A stretch of 64,000 nucleotides of DNA from UBA1227 sp045599345 (GCA_045599345.1 JAZRVV010000031.1:1-64000), one strand, 5' to 3'; positions 33,126 to 43,544 are shown, numbered from the stretch's first letter. A program made the numbers and translations. Notes: generated from the sequence alone by a model not told the origin.

Positions 33126-35063
33126 TTAGAACTCCTGTTTTGCACTAGGGAACCTAGATGAATCGGTATGTGGCAAGAAACATGCCGCAATAAAGTTATC
33201 CATATATCCTGGATAGGTTGAAAGTTCTATGTAAGTCATATTACGAGCAAGCTCGTTGACCTTTTTCTCGGCATTGCGAGAAAGTACGCATGTATATGCG
33301 CCAGCAAGTGATGAGTTGCCGATATACTCATACTTATCAAGCTCGATATCTGGGAGCATACCAATTTTAATAGCGTTCTCGATATTGATTCCGCTACCAA
33401 TTCCGCCTGCAACATAGAAATGCTCGATGCAAGATGAATCCATATCAAGGCTTGAAAGAAGTGTATCGATTCCCGAATATATTGCACCTTTTGCTCGAAT
33501 GAAGCTCTCGATATCAACCTCTGTTAAAACTATCTCGCGTCCTGTCTCGGAATTTGCTGCGTCGACAACGACAAAACTGCCCATCTCGTACTCATCAAAT
33601 TTAACTCTGTCGCCTTGCCTTACATACTTACCTTTGGAATTGACAATTCCGCAACGGTAAAGTTCTGAGATTAAGTCTATTATACCCGAACCACAAAGGC
33701 CTATTGGCTTTTGGCCTGGCTCTCCTATTACTTCGTATGTTGGCTCCATTGTATCCTTATCAATCGTGATAGCCTGAATCGCACCATCTGTGGCTCTCAT
33801 GCCACAACTGATGTCGCCACCCTCAAAAGCAGGGCCAGCAGAACATGCACAGCTCATCATAAATTCGTTATTGCCAAATACGATCTCGCCATTGGTACCA
33901 AGGTCAACAAAGAGTGATAATTCCTCTTTGTCCCAAAGGAGCGTAGCGAGTGCACCTGCAGTGATATCGCCACCTACATACGAACCGATATTTGGACAGA
34001 GGATAAGGCGTGCATTTGGATTGATATGGAGACCTATCTCGAGTGCAAATATATCATCCGCATGGAAGAAAGTTGGTATGTATGGTTCCATACGAACCGG
34101 ATTGGCGTCAACGCCTAAAAGGAGATGATTCATTGTTGTGTTGGATGCAACACAAACTTTTAATATCTTTTGCGGAGATATATTTGCAGTCTCGCATAAT
34201 TTTTTGATGAGAGGCTCGATTGTCTCACGTACTACGGCATCCTTAAGGCGCTTTACGCCACCTGTCTTGCCCTGTTCGATGATACGGTTGATTACGTCAG
34301 CACCGTATCTTATCTGGCCGTTACCAGAAGAGGCCTTCGCAAGAAGTTCTCCGCCTTTTAAGTTAACAAGTACAGCGGAAACTGTGGTTGTGCCAATGTC
34401 AATGGCTAGTCCACAGAGAGGTTCATGGTCGTCAAAAGAAGAGACTCCATATACAAAGAAGTCTGCTCCCCTGTGTTCGCCGATTACGCGAACTTTGAAG
34501 TCGTTTTCGCGAAGAACCCTTGCGAGGTCTCTTGTAACGGAAAAAGGTATTGTTACTTTTGAAACACCAAAGGCTGATTTTACAGCATTTACAAAACGCT
34601 CGTTATCTGGAAGTGTATCCTCCAATGAAGGCTCACTAATCTCGATGCGCTCCATAGCAAATGTGTTTACAAGATTGACTCCTGCATCCTTGATATCACC
34701 AAGTAGTTTTTCAAAAATAGCAATCTCTTTGCCACTTGATAGGTCCGCTGTCTGCATCCTACTCTGGTAAGCAGTCGCAATATCAGGGACCATAACTGTT
34801 ACGTCAGATGCAACTTTCGCGCCACATGAAAGGATCCAGCCCTCTGCTTTTTCCTCGTCTGTGATATGACTTGAAGGCCAGCAATTAAGCTCGCCTTCTA
34901 TGCGTCTTACTTTACATTTTCCACATGCACCATTGCCACTGCATGGTGCATCTATGGCAACATTGGCATGCTGCGCCACCTGGAGCAAATTTGCTCCAGG
35001 CGCACATGATACCGTCACCGGTTGTCTGTCGTCATTTTCAAATGTAAAGGTTACATCAAACAT
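33126..35063 (-). CDS. Reductive activator of corrinoid proteins (RACo-type)
   Basis: A 645-residue protein. The N-terminal 2Fe-2S domain has CSGNGACGKC and a distant fourth Cys (SCGAKV). A linker and middle domain follow, then a C-terminal ASKHA ATPase domain (LAIDIGTTTVSAVLV, and later VDLGTNGEIVFG and IDTLL-VAGGIGSG). Family members use ATP binding to push an electron uphill into accidentally oxidised cob(II)amide so that the corrinoid iron-sulfur protein returns to Co(I). Length and order are as in the family. It lies between acsB and the DUF3786 gene in the operon. Confidence 0.9.
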   Translation of the reverse strand: MFDVTFTFENDDRQPVTVSCAPGANLLQVAQHANVAIDAPCSGNGACGKCKVRRIEGELNCWPSSHITDEEKAEGWILSCGAKVASDVTVMVPDIATAYQSRMQTADLSSGKEIAIFEKLLGDIKDAGVNLVNTFAMERIEISEPSLEDTLPDNERFVNAVKSAFGVSKVTIPFSVTRDLARVLRENDFKVRVIGEHRGADFFVYGVSSFDDHEPLCGLAIDIGTTTVSAVLVNLKGGELLAKASSGNGQIRYGADVINRIIEQGKTGGVKRLKDAVVRETIEPLIKKLCETANISPQKILKVCVASNTTMNHLLLGVDANPVRMEPYIPTFFHADDIFALEIGLHINPNARLILCPNIGSYVGGDITAGALATLLWDKEELSLFVDLGTNGEIVFGNNEFMMSCACSAGPAFEGGDISCGMRATDGAIQAITIDKDTMEPTYEVIGEPGQKPIGLCGSGIIDLISELYRCGIVNSKGKYVRQGDRVKFDEYEMGSFVVVDAANSETGREIVLTEVDIESFIRAKGAIYSGIDTLLSSLDMDSSCIEHFYVAGGIGSGINIENAIKIGMLPDIELDKYEYIGNSSLAGAYTCVLSRNAEKKVNELARNMTYIELSTYPGYMDNFIAACFLPHTDSSRFPSAKQEF

Positions 35064-35083
35064 AACAGTCTCCCGTTTTAAAC

Positions 35084-37222
35084 TTAGATATCCATTGGTT
35101 CCATCTCAAGTACTGGATGGCCAACCTCTGAAAGGAATGCAAGGAGTTCCTCTGGATCTCCTGTTCCGCAAGTTGTCTCGTCTGCAATCATGTCAGCGAA
35201 GTTTTCGATACCGTATACTTCACTTGCTGTTGCATTAATCTTGTCACGGATCTGCTCCTTAAGCTCAGCTGGTAACCAAACAAGACGTGGCAAACCGCCC
35301 TCTGCCTTGAGGAATTTCTTAGATGCAATGTAGTGCTTGCCGTGGCCCATGAAACCTGGTGTCTGAACACCGCCACCTGTCATAGATGCCATCTCAGAGA
35401 ATGTCATACCAAGTGGTGTGATACCTGTATGCTCACGTGTTGTAATAACAACGCCCATTGAGCAAGGCTCGATACCGCAGATACACTCAAAGCATCCGCA
35501 TGATGTCATTGGGTCTTCAAGAAGTGAGTAAAGTGTTACGTGCTCAAGAGCGCCGTGTGAAAGGTTACATACTACCTCATCAACGTCTTCGTAACGTCCA
35601 ACACGCTCATCAACACATTTTTCTTTTGTAACTATCTGGCAAGGACCTGTTGGGTCAAGCTCAAAAGTTGCTTTGGCGTCAAGCCATGAAACAGCACCGC
35701 AAAGACCAAGACGCTCTGGTGTTACGATACAAACGTGGCTTGGTGAGAATGCCTGGCACATGATGCATGAGTAGAATACTGGAACTGATTCATCAGTCAT
35801 TGACTTAAGTCTCTCATCACGCTTATCAAATACCTTGTTAGCCTCAGCACGAAGTTCTTTGTTCTTTTCAGCGTTAACTACGATCTTAACCTGGCACTTA
35901 TCAACAACTGTGTCAAAGTCAGACATAATCTTGGCATAGAGAACTTCACCAATGTGCTTAAATCTAAAGCCTGCGTCAAATGCAGCCTTGTTTACACGGA
36001 TACGAATCATATCACGCTGACCTGTGTGCATAAGACCTTCTACGCAGTTGAGGTATGAGTGGAACTTACGCTCAAATACAGACTCAAAGTCTGTCTGCAT
36101 GTTCTTACCAGCAACTTCTACTGTGTAAGAAACAGATACCTTAGCGCCTTCCTCAAACTCATCTATTTCTGGACCTTCAACAACAATCTTGTGGTCCTCA
36201 ATCTCTGTTGCTTCCTTAGTCTGAACAAGTTCGAAGCAGTCAACACGTGAACCATCGATTTCAATTCTCATATCAGCCTTACGGATAACTTCACCCTCAA
36301 ATGCTGTTGAGAATGCAACAGGTATATCAATATTTGTAACCTTAATTTTAATACCACGTGCTTCAAGAGATGTATCAATCCAGTCCTTGGTGTCCTCGTT
36401 GATAACGAGTGACTTTGGAACTGACCACATATCATCAGTATCGTTTGTGATTACTGGGAAACCAAGCTTGATAGCGCCTGCGCCGCAAGCAACTGTGATA
36501 TCAGCTACTGGCTTATAAGCGTTAACAAAAGCGTTGATTCTATCAAATGTATATCTGTGGAAACCTTCCCAGTCACCTGGCTGAACGTTACCAAAGATCA
36601 TTGCTGTACGTGTAACAAGTGAGATAATGTGGCCTACACCCCAAATCTCGTCTGTTACAGGAACAAGACGTACTGGGAATCCCATGTTAACGCCTGCCTC
36701 ATACATCTGGTCAATAATGCCACCGATGAGGAAGATAAAGATACCACGTGACTGGTAACCCTTAACGATTTCTACTGCTTCCTCTGTTGAAGGAGCAGGA
36801 CCGATCATTACAACGAAACCTGGGATGTCGTTTGTTACAAGTGGTACACCAAGTTCACGTACTTCTGAGTCTGAGAAGTGACCATGATACTTTGTACCCT
36901 CATAAGGAGTTGCTGTTTCAACATACTTACAAGCCTCAATCATCTCGGCAGCAATTGCTGTGCCGACACCAGACCAGAAAATTGACTTGGTGCGAGGCTC
37001 GCGAAGCATCATTGCCTTTACGTCAGTAAGGGCGTCCTGAAGTTCGCCAGTTGTTGTTACTTTCTTACCAATATATGCATAGATGCAAGCAAGATAATAT
37101 GCTGTATTTGGCATATTAAGTGGTGCATCTCTACCGACTTTGTCTACGATAGCGTTTACCTCAGCCTCTGCTTTAGCAAACATCTCGTCAGAACCACGGA
37201 ATACTCTTTCAAATAAAGCCAT
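35084..37222 (-). CDS. acsB: Acetyl-CoA synthase (CODH/ACS alpha subunit)
   Basis: A 712-residue enzyme that condenses CO, a methyl group and CoA into acetyl-CoA. The A-cluster ligands are visible: C-x2-C in YSCIMCQAFSPSHVC, GLCGA, the single Cys after GP (GPCQIV), and the CGC motif in TSCGCFECICG that binds the distal nickel. The N-terminal domain that contacts CODH and the tunnel spans about residues 1-310. The family length is about 730. The next gene upstream, cooC, ends 14 bases away, and the RACo gene follows after 20. Confidence 0.95.
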   Translation of the reverse strand: MALFERVFRGSDEMFAKAEAEVNAIVDKVGRDAPLNMPNTAYYLACIYAYIGKKVTTTGELQDALTDVKAMMLREPRTKSIFWSGVGTAIAAEMIEACKYVETATPYEGTKYHGHFSDSEVRELGVPLVTNDIPGFVVMIGPAPSTEEAVEIVKGYQSRGIFIFLIGGIIDQMYEAGVNMGFPVRLVPVTDEIWGVGHIISLVTRTAMIFGNVQPGDWEGFHRYTFDRINAFVNAYKPVADITVACGAGAIKLGFPVITNDTDDMWSVPKSLVINEDTKDWIDTSLEARGIKIKVTNIDIPVAFSTAFEGEVIRKADMRIEIDGSRVDCFELVQTKEATEIEDHKIVVEGPEIDEFEEGAKVSVSYTVEVAGKNMQTDFESVFERKFHSYLNCVEGLMHTGQRDMIRIRVNKAAFDAGFRFKHIGEVLYAKIMSDFDTVVDKCQVKIVVNAEKNKELRAEANKVFDKRDERLKSMTDESVPVFYSCIMCQAFSPSHVCIVTPERLGLCGAVSWLDAKATFELDPTGPCQIVTKEKCVDERVGRYEDVDEVVCNLSHGALEHVTLYSLLEDPMTSCGCFECICGIEPCSMGVVITTREHTGITPLGMTFSEMASMTGGGVQTPGFMGHGKHYIASKKFLKAEGGLPRLVWLPAELKEQIRDKINATASEVYGIENFADMIADETTCGTGDPEELLAFLSEVGHPVLEMEPMDI

Positions 37223-37236
37223 GTCTTTTTTCCTTT

Positions 37237-38007
37237 CTAATCTTTAAGATTGTCGAGTGCAGCCTTGATTGCTTTGATTTCCTCCAAAGCTGTGCTGCTG
37301 CAGTCGTACGGAGAGAGGCCTTTTCTATCAGCGTCTATTACTTCGGAATTGTAACTGATAAAACCAAGTAGATCCTCTTTTGGGATGCGGCTTTCAACAA
37401 AAGCCCTATCCTCATCATCGCGAATCTTGTTCGCAACCACATAGACACGGTCTACGCCAATGTCGTGTGCAAGTCTCTTGACATTTTCATAGGTCTGAAC
37501 TGAGCGTGCGCCCGGTTCGATTACCACTATGAAGAAATCCATCATACTTGCAGTACCACGAGCAAGGTGCTCAAGGCCGGCCTCCATGTCCATGATAACC
37601 ACGTCGTCTTTTCTAAATACGAGCGCTGACAATATGGACTTGAGCATTACATGCTCTGGGCATACACAGCCTGAGCCGCCGGTCTCGACAGTACCCATAA
37701 CAAGGAGCTTAACTCCGTTAATGTCCCTTGAGTACTTGTCTGGTATGTCGGACACCTGCGGGTTGAGTTTAAAGAACTTGTTGGCGTCGTTGGCGCCTGT
37801 CCTCTCCTCAACTAGCGTACGCATCTTGGAAATTGGAACTATTGAATTTACTTCCTCCTCTGACAGTCCGAGCGCGAGTCCCAAATTAGCATCTGGGTCA
37901 ACGTCTGCTGCGAGTACCGTCCTGCCCTCGTCGGCATAGAGCCGAGCTAGCGTTGAGGAGAGCGTTGTCTTGCCAACGCCACCTTTTCCTGTAATAGCGA
38001 GTTTCAT
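37237..38007 (-). CDS. cooC: CODH nickel-insertion ATPase CooC
   Basis: A 256-residue MinD-type ATPase with Walker A GKGGVGKT (residues 7-14) and the CooC C-x-C pair in SGCVCPEH, where one nickel is held between the two subunits. An invariant MDMEAGLEHLARGT follows. It inserts Ni into the C-cluster of the CODH encoded immediately upstream, 20 bases away. It is distinct from the second CooC-type ATPase at 31281. Confidence 0.92.
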   Translation of the reverse strand: MKLAITGKGGVGKTTLSSTLARLYADEGRTVLAADVDPDANLGLALGLSEEEVNSIVPISKMRTLVEERTGANDANKFFKLNPQVSDIPDKYSRDINGVKLLVMGTVETGGSGCVCPEHVMLKSILSALVFRKDDVVIMDMEAGLEHLARGTASMMDFFIVVIEPGARSVQTYENVKRLAHDIGVDRVYVVANKIRDDEDRAFVESRIPKEDLLGFISYNSEVIDADRKGLSPYDCSSTALEEIKAIKAALDNLKD

Positions 38008-38027
38008 AAAATGCCTCTTGATGTTTA

Positions 38028-39926
38028 CTAAATGTTAAGAGCTGAACGCTTAGCCTCGATTGCTTCAATCATGAGGTCGCAAAGCTTATCCATATCTTTT
38101 TCAACAGTGAAGTTTGCTTCAACCCACTGCTTTGCACCTGACTCACCACGAAGAAGTTCGATTACTTCCTCTGAGCCCTCGCAGAATGGCTCTACGCCAA
38201 GGTATGTATCAATACCAGTTGCTACTACGTAGTTACCGATTGATACTGCCTTTTCAGACATCCATTCTGGAGCACAACCAACAAGTGGAATCTGTGAGAT
38301 GTTAATTCCCCAGTCAGTTGCAATGTCAGTTGCAAGTATCATCATACGAGAGATATCAACGCATGAGCCCATGTGAAGTACTGGTGGAATACCAACAAGT
38401 TCACATACACGGCGAAGACCTTCACCGCAGCAGTCCTTTGCATCGAGGTCCATGAGGCCTGCCTTGGCAGCTGCCTGAGCAGAACATCCAGATACAACAA
38501 CGATGATGTCGTTTTCAAGGAGCTTCTTCATAAGCTCGATGTGTGAGAAGTCAGCGCGAACCTTAGGGTTGTTACAACCAACCATAGCTACTGCGCCACG
38601 AATAACACCTGATTTAACAGCATCAACAAGTGGCATCATTGTGCCTGTCTCATCAACGTGGCTGTTTGTTACACCATCAAGGCACTTCTTGATAGCCTCT
38701 ACTGAGTAACCAACGCGAGCCTTTGTCTTGAGGTCTGGGATGTGAACAAGATCAGGGTTTCTATTAGCAAAGTTTTCGCAAGCGATGCGAACAATCTCTT
38801 TTGCCTTTTCAGCTGCTGTCTCATCTGAGAACTCGATGAAATCAGAATCAGGGAAACGAGCGATTGGGCTTGTTGAGATGAACTTTGTATGGAAGCACTT
38901 AGAAAGAGGACCAAGTGCTGGGAAGATACACTGAACGTCAACAACGATTGCTTCGCAGGCACCTGTGAGAACTACGTTCTCCTGTTGAAGGAAGTTACCT
39001 GCCATTGGAATACCATGACGCATTGCAACTTCGTTTGCTGTACAGCAAACACCGCAGATGTTGATTCCCTTGGCTCCATTCTTCTTTGCAAGGTCAACCA
39101 TCTCTGGGTCCTGTGCATAGAAAACGATCATTTCTGAAAGTGATGGGTCATGTCCATGAACAACGATGTTGACCATGTCCTTCTCCATTACGCCAAGGTT
39201 TGCTGTTGTGTCAAGTGGCTTTGGTGTTCCGAAAAGTACATCAGAAAACTCTGTACCCATCATTGAACCGCCCCAACCATCTGAAAGGCCTGAACGAAGT
39301 GAGTGCTTAATGAGTGCCTCTGGAAGTGATGAACAACCCATATGTGTCATATGAAGTGACTGTGATACTTCACGGTCAATGGCACGTGGTGTGATATCAG
39401 CCTGCTCCCAAAGTTCACGTGTGTGCTTTGGTGCACGCTCTGCGAACTTCAAAGTTCCGAAAGGCTTACCATATTCCATAAGGCCTGTCTCTGCAACTTC
39501 GTGAGCAAGGTCATAAATATCTTTACCTTCTGTTTCAATGCCCCACTCTGTTGCAATTTTCTTAAGTTTGTCAGGATCCTTTACCTGATATGCTCCATCA
39601 GGTGAAGTGTTGTAAAGTGTGTGCGCTATAGCACGACCGTGATCCGAGTGAGTAGCCGAACCACCCGCTGTGAAGCGCAAATAGTTTCGAGCAACGATGC
39701 CGTGAGCGTCACAACCACAGATACCACGTGGTGACTTTGGTGTGATACGGCAAGGACCCATACTACAGATGCGGCAGCAGATGCCCTGTTCACCAAATTT
39801 ACAATGAGGATTTTGGTTTTGAACACGCTGTTGCCATGAATCCGCGCCAACCTTTGCTCCTGTTTCAAGGAGAGTATTGGTAGCGGCTTCCATCTCTTCA
39901 ATTGAAATAAGTCTATCCCAATTCAT
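38028..39926 (-). CDS. cooS: Carbon monoxide dehydrogenase catalytic subunit
   Basis: A 632-residue Ni-Fe-S enzyme converting CO2 to CO for AcsB (the acsA/cooS family). The B/D-cluster region CKFGEQGICCRICSMGPC and GICGCDAHG is at residues 45-75, and the active-site His stretch HSDHGR follows. C-cluster cysteines are seen in GVCCTANE, GACEAIVVDVQC, VGCNNPK, SGCSAQ and GSCVDIS. The ATG at 39926 is preferred over one at 39941, which lies before the ribosome site. GGAGGA stands 7 bases ahead of the chosen start. It is the first gene of the ten-gene operon. Confidence 0.95.
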   Translation of the reverse strand: MNWDRLISIEEMEAATNTLLETGAKVGADSWQQRVQNQNPHCKFGEQGICCRICSMGPCRITPKSPRGICGCDAHGIVARNYLRFTAGGSATHSDHGRAIAHTLYNTSPDGAYQVKDPDKLKKIATEWGIETEGKDIYDLAHEVAETGLMEYGKPFGTLKFAERAPKHTRELWEQADITPRAIDREVSQSLHMTHMGCSSLPEALIKHSLRSGLSDGWGGSMMGTEFSDVLFGTPKPLDTTANLGVMEKDMVNIVVHGHDPSLSEMIVFYAQDPEMVDLAKKNGAKGINICGVCCTANEVAMRHGIPMAGNFLQQENVVLTGACEAIVVDVQCIFPALGPLSKCFHTKFISTSPIARFPDSDFIEFSDETAAEKAKEIVRIACENFANRNPDLVHIPDLKTKARVGYSVEAIKKCLDGVTNSHVDETGTMMPLVDAVKSGVIRGAVAMVGCNNPKVRADFSHIELMKKLLENDIIVVVSGCSAQAAAKAGLMDLDAKDCCGEGLRRVCELVGIPPVLHMGSCVDISRMMILATDIATDWGINISQIPLVGCAPEWMSEKAVSIGNYVVATGIDTYLGVEPFCEGSEEVIELLRGESGAKQWVEANFTVEKDMDKLCDLMIEAIEAKRSALNI

Positions 39927-40021
39927 CAGATGTTCCTCCATTTACTTATAAAATAGTACACTAAAAATATACCAAATTTATACTCGTATGACGTTACCAC
40001 GAAATGTGTAAAAATAAATAA

Positions 40022-40046
40022 GGCGCGCTACAAACTGTAGCGCGCC
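40022..40046 (-). terminator. Terminator of the DUF362 operon
   Basis: An 11-bp GC-rich stem (GGCGCGCTACA/TGTAGCGCGCC), then TTATTTATTTTT on the minus strand. It ends the eamA-kinase-DUF362 transcript before the acs operon. The 80 bases after it hold the acs promoter, but no convincing -35/-10 pair was identified. Confidence 0.88.
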
Positions 40047-40065
40047 TGTATTTGCCTTATATTAC

Positions 40066-41772
40066 TTACTTATTTTGACCGTGCTTGTAGTTCGTATTGA
40101 TTGGAAGTGGAAGAGCACAGAGAAGAATGTAGCACTGATTAATAATCTGGCGAGTTCTCTCGATAAGACCCATCTTTGGAAGTGGATATTCAACATAATC
40201 CTTCTTAAGATCAGCCTTTGAGAGCTTCTTTGGAAGGTCAAATACTCTGTCGTCGTGTGAGATACGAGGAGCATCAACATAACGTCCACCAGCGATTGTC
40301 TTCATTCTCTTAAGGATCATCTTGATAAGGCCAAATCCTGTTGGAAGAAGATATGGGTTTGCAGGTGAAACGATAGGAATAAGTGCGCCACCAGCCATAC
40401 AAATAAGTGAAGCATTCTTTGCAGGGTCACAACAACCTGTTGCTTTCCAGAAGCAGATATCACCTACCTGTGCGAGTGTGCAGTTACCCATGCCGTACTT
40501 CTTAATTGGAAGCGCAGCAAGGTCTTCCTTTGTATATGGCTTACCGTTCTTGTCGAACCAATAACGAACGCCATTAATTGGAATACCAGGACCCTCAATT
40601 ACGCATACCTTAACCTTAGCACCGTCCATTGACTTCTTGTGGTTAAAGAAATCAAGGCCAAACTTAACTGATGCCAAGCATCCGCCAGTACATGCCTGCT
40701 CTATCTCAAGAGCAAGTTCTGGTGTAACGCTGTTTGGATCAGTGATTTTTGGTGCACCTGGAAGTGTGTGACCAACAACAGCCATAAGGTTAGGGAATTC
40801 ACGAGCTGTCTTCTCATCAAGGAGAGAAGAAATTGCTGGGCGGAATGGTGTTACACTTGTATCACCAATAATTTGAACTTGGTTATCACCAAAGTTACGC
40901 TTTGTAGCCTCAATCATAAGCTTGTTCTTATCCGGATCAAAGCCCATCATATAAGTTGTAATTCTATCAGCCTCAACAGACTGGTTAGAAACAACAATCT
41001 TGCCAACCTCAACAGGGTCAACTGGAGAAGGTGTGTTACCCTCACCACCGATGATACCATCGATTACTGTAAGGTCAGGCTTAAAGAGATAGAGAAGGTC
41101 AGCGAGCTTCTTATCGATGTCGTGAGTGTGGTTACGCTCACGAAGGAAGTATGGAATTGTACCCATAGCGTTCTTGAAACCAAGAGTAACACCTGTGTAG
41201 AGGTTTGTCTTCATCTTTGGTACAGAAACGTAATATGCCTCTCCCTTTACAACCATATCGAGGATTTCTGGAAGGTATACTTCCTTCATTACCTCTGCCT
41301 TTGGAAGTACGTAGCGAACAACTGGCTGTGTCTCAAGTTCAACGAGACCAGTGTTGTAATATTTAGCAATTCTGTCATAACCAGCAACCTTAAATGCTAC
41401 TGTTGTTGGATATGGCTTACCAGCAGACTCAACAATTGTGATATTGTCTGTGTACTTCTTAAGCCAAGCGATAACTGCCTCGAATACACGTGGGTCTGTG
41501 TTCTCTGGATAATCCTTCTTATCAAGACCCGAGTTGTGATATACAAAAACAAGGTTAGGCTTTACAAGAATCTGCTTATAATTCTTTAAATCCTTTGCAA
41601 AATTTGTCTTTGCATTGAGGTCATCAAGACCTGCCCAAACTGTCTCGCGAATCGCCTTGATATCAGGACGATTAAAATACTTCTTGGTTCCATAATTCTT
41701 TGGAAGACTTGTGAAATCATTTGTGTAGTCCATCTTTGGAGCATCTTTGATAAATACGTAACTGTTTGCCAT
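40066..41772 (-). CDS. DUF362-family protein
   Basis: A 568-residue protein of the DUF362 type, with the family core ILVKPNLVF, VESAGKPYP, and VPKMKTNLYTGVTLGFKN at about residues 70-215. Several Cys are grouped towards the C-terminus (CTGGCLAS, GNCTLAQVGDIC, ATGCCDPAKN), which could bind Fe-S or a metal. The family is found in anaerobes with proposed redox or cofactor roles, none proven to my knowledge. It lies 24 bases after the pyridoxal-type kinase and just before the acs operon, but on a separate transcript. Confidence 0.75.
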   Translation of the reverse strand: MANSYVFIKDAPKMDYTNDFTSLPKNYGTKKYFNRPDIKAIRETVWAGLDDLNAKTNFAKDLKNYKQILVKPNLVFVYHNSGLDKKDYPENTDPRVFEAVIAWLKKYTDNITIVESAGKPYPTTVAFKVAGYDRIAKYYNTGLVELETQPVVRYVLPKAEVMKEVYLPEILDMVVKGEAYYVSVPKMKTNLYTGVTLGFKNAMGTIPYFLRERNHTHDIDKKLADLLYLFKPDLTVIDGIIGGEGNTPSPVDPVEVGKIVVSNQSVEADRITTYMMGFDPDKNKLMIEATKRNFGDNQVQIIGDTSVTPFRPAISSLLDEKTAREFPNLMAVVGHTLPGAPKITDPNSVTPELALEIEQACTGGCLASVKFGLDFFNHKKSMDGAKVKVCVIEGPGIPINGVRYWFDKNGKPYTKEDLAALPIKKYGMGNCTLAQVGDICFWKATGCCDPAKNASLICMAGGALIPIVSPANPYLLPTGFGLIKMILKRMKTIAGGRYVDAPRISHDDRVFDLPKKLSKADLKKDYVEYPLPKMGLIERTRQIINQCYILLCALPLPINTNYKHGQNK

Positions 41773-41796
41773 ATTTAAACCTCCTCAGGTTAATAA

Positions 41797-42636
41797 TTAC
41801 TTATTTAACAATTCCAAATACTTTGGAATAGCTTGTTCAAAGTTTACGCCGTACCAGTTGTAGTTCTCTTCCTTTAAAGTACACCTCATCGACTCGAGTG
41901 TGTACTCTACGGCAACGATAAGAGCATCGTTTACAGAGAGGTCATTCATCAATGCACCAGTAAAGCTTGATGCAAAGATATCGCCTGTGCCGTGGAAGCT
42001 TACAGGCAACTTCTCGTTATAATACTCAAAGAAAGTGTCCCCTGCCTTGTCGTAACACATTACGCCAAGCTTGCCCTCCTCGAATGACATGCCTGTAAGC
42101 ACGGCATAGCGAGGACCGAGCGCTGCAAGTTTCTTTAAAATATCCTCAATATAATCACGGCTGTAGCCCTCGCCAACATACTCCTCACCGAGCATAAAGC
42201 AAGCCTCTGTGAGGTTTGGTACAACTATATCTGCCTTGGCGCACACCGTTGCCATTGCCTTGGCAAACTCCGGTGTAAAGCCCTTGTAAAGGCAACCGTT
42301 ATCAGCCATAGCCGGATCAACAACTATAGCGGTCTTTTCACTCTTAAAATCATCAAAAAACTTCTTAACGAGGTCTATTTGTTCAAAAGAACCGAGATAT
42401 CCTGTATAGATTGCATCAAAGCCGAACTTTTCCTTTTTCCAGTGATTTGAAATAGGCTCAATCTCGCCAGTCAAATCATGAAATGTAAAGCCTTCTTTGA
42501 AAGCTGTATGAGTAGATAATACTGCCGTAGGTAAAATAGCAGCCTCCACACCTGCAGCTGAAATAATTGGAAGTGCTACTGTCAAGGAGCACTTGCCGAC
42601 ACAGGAAATATCCTGAATTGAAACGATTCGCTTCAT
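41797..42636 (-). CDS. Pyridoxal/pyridoxamine kinase-like PfkB-family kinase
   Basis: A 279-residue ribokinase-fold enzyme. The N-terminus IVSIQDISCVGKCSLTVALP and the middle VVDPAMADNGCLYKGF match pyridoxal kinases of the PdxK/PdxY group, as does the anion hole FHGTGDIFASSFTGAL with catalytic Asp. It would phosphorylate vitamin B6 vitamers, making PLP. The stop of eamA overlaps its start by 4 bases (ATGA coupling), so an importer-plus-kinase salvage unit is plausible. The window encodes at least three PLP enzymes. Confidence 0.85.
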   Translation of the reverse strand: MKRIVSIQDISCVGKCSLTVALPIISAAGVEAAILPTAVLSTHTAFKEGFTFHDLTGEIEPISNHWKKEKFGFDAIYTGYLGSFEQIDLVKKFFDDFKSEKTAIVVDPAMADNGCLYKGFTPEFAKAMATVCAKADIVVPNLTEACFMLGEEYVGEGYSRDYIEDILKKLAALGPRYAVLTGMSFEEGKLGVMCYDKAGDTFFEYYNEKLPVSFHGTGDIFASSFTGALMNDLSVNDALIVAVEYTLESMRCTLKEENYNWYGVNFEQAIPKYLELLNK

Positions 42637-43544
42637 TGTTCTAATACCTCTTTTTTGCTTGGAATTTGTGAAATAATCACAGCTGAGAACATTACTAAAC
42701 AGCCTATATACTCACGAACACTCATAACTTCGTGTAAAATTACTGCACCTGAAATTGTTGCAAATACAGACTCAAGACAAAGGAGAAGTGAAACTACTGC
42801 GATGTTTGTTCCCTTCTGGGCAAATATCTGTAGTGTATAAGCAACGCCGCTAGATAAAATAGCGGTATAAAGAAGAGGCCCAATAGAGAGCTTAATCATC
42901 TCAAAGGTTGGCACCTCATGCGCTGCAAGCATAAATATCGCAGAGACAATTGCTGCAACTGCAAACTGATAACATGAAAGCCTAATGCCATCCACGCGCT
43001 TGACGTAATGTGACACAAGCATCATCTGAATAGAAAAAGCAAGCGCACATCCCAGAAGGTACAAGTCAGACGTCTCGATTGAGAAGTCCTCTTTGATACA
43101 GAGCAGGTAAAGGCCTACTACTGATATGACAACGCTTATCCAAATCCTAAGCGATTGCTTCTGTTTAAAGAAGATACCAAGGATTGGGATAATAACAATG
43201 TAAAGTGCTGTTATAAATCCCGATTTACCTGCACCAGAACCAGCAATACCAAATTGTTGCAAGTTCATTGCAATGCCAAGTGTAATACCACAGAGCGTAC
43301 CACCCTTAAATAACTCCTTGTTGCTGTGAACATAGTCTGGCTCGAATGATGGATTCTTGCGCCTTATCAAGTCAAAAATCAAAACTATTAGGCTTAAAAA
43401 CCAAATTGCTATGAAATTTCTAACTGTATTAAATGCAAATGCCGGCATAATGTCGGCGCCCATATACTGGGCAACAAAAGCTGATCCCCAGATAAATGCA
43501 GCAAGCAATGGAAAAACTGTTTGCCTAATAATTTTCGACTTCAT
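42633..43544 (-). CDS. EamA-family (DMT) permease
   Basis: A 303-residue permease with ten membrane segments in two EamA halves, the second half beginning near residue 150. The WGSAFVAQYMG opening of the first half is typical. With a pyridoxal-type kinase coupled to it, vitamin B6 or a related metabolite is a candidate cargo, but the family is wide and usually exports. It is preceded by a 320-base leader with terminator (43620-43870), suggesting control of entry by attenuation. Confidence 0.75.
   Translation of the reverse strand: MKSKIIRQTVFPLLAAFIWGSAFVAQYMGADIMPAFAFNTVRNFIAIWFLSLIVLIFDLIRRKNPSFEPDYVHSNKELFKGGTLCGITLGIAMNLQQFGIAGSGAGKSGFITALYIVIIPILGIFFKQKQSLRIWISVVISVVGLYLLCIKEDFSIETSDLYLLGCALAFSIQMMLVSHYVKRVDGIRLSCYQFAVAAIVSAIFMLAAHEVPTFEMIKLSIGPLLYTAILSSGVAYTLQIFAQKGTNIAVVSLLLCLESVFATISGAVILHEVMSVREYIGCLVMFSAVIISQIPSKKEVLEQ

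Noticed and set aside
34138..34770. A 210-codon frame antisense to the RACo gene
   Set aside because: Shadow of a well-supported gene, with no ribosome site or family features.
39942..40021. A sigma-A promoter for the acs operon
   Set aside because: Several AT-rich hexamers exist but none with a good -35 at acceptable spacing, so no site was called.
40768..41589. A 273-codon frame antisense to the DUF362 gene
   Set aside because: Product is a Cys/Leu/Asn-rich string without domain features; the opposite strand carries a clear family.
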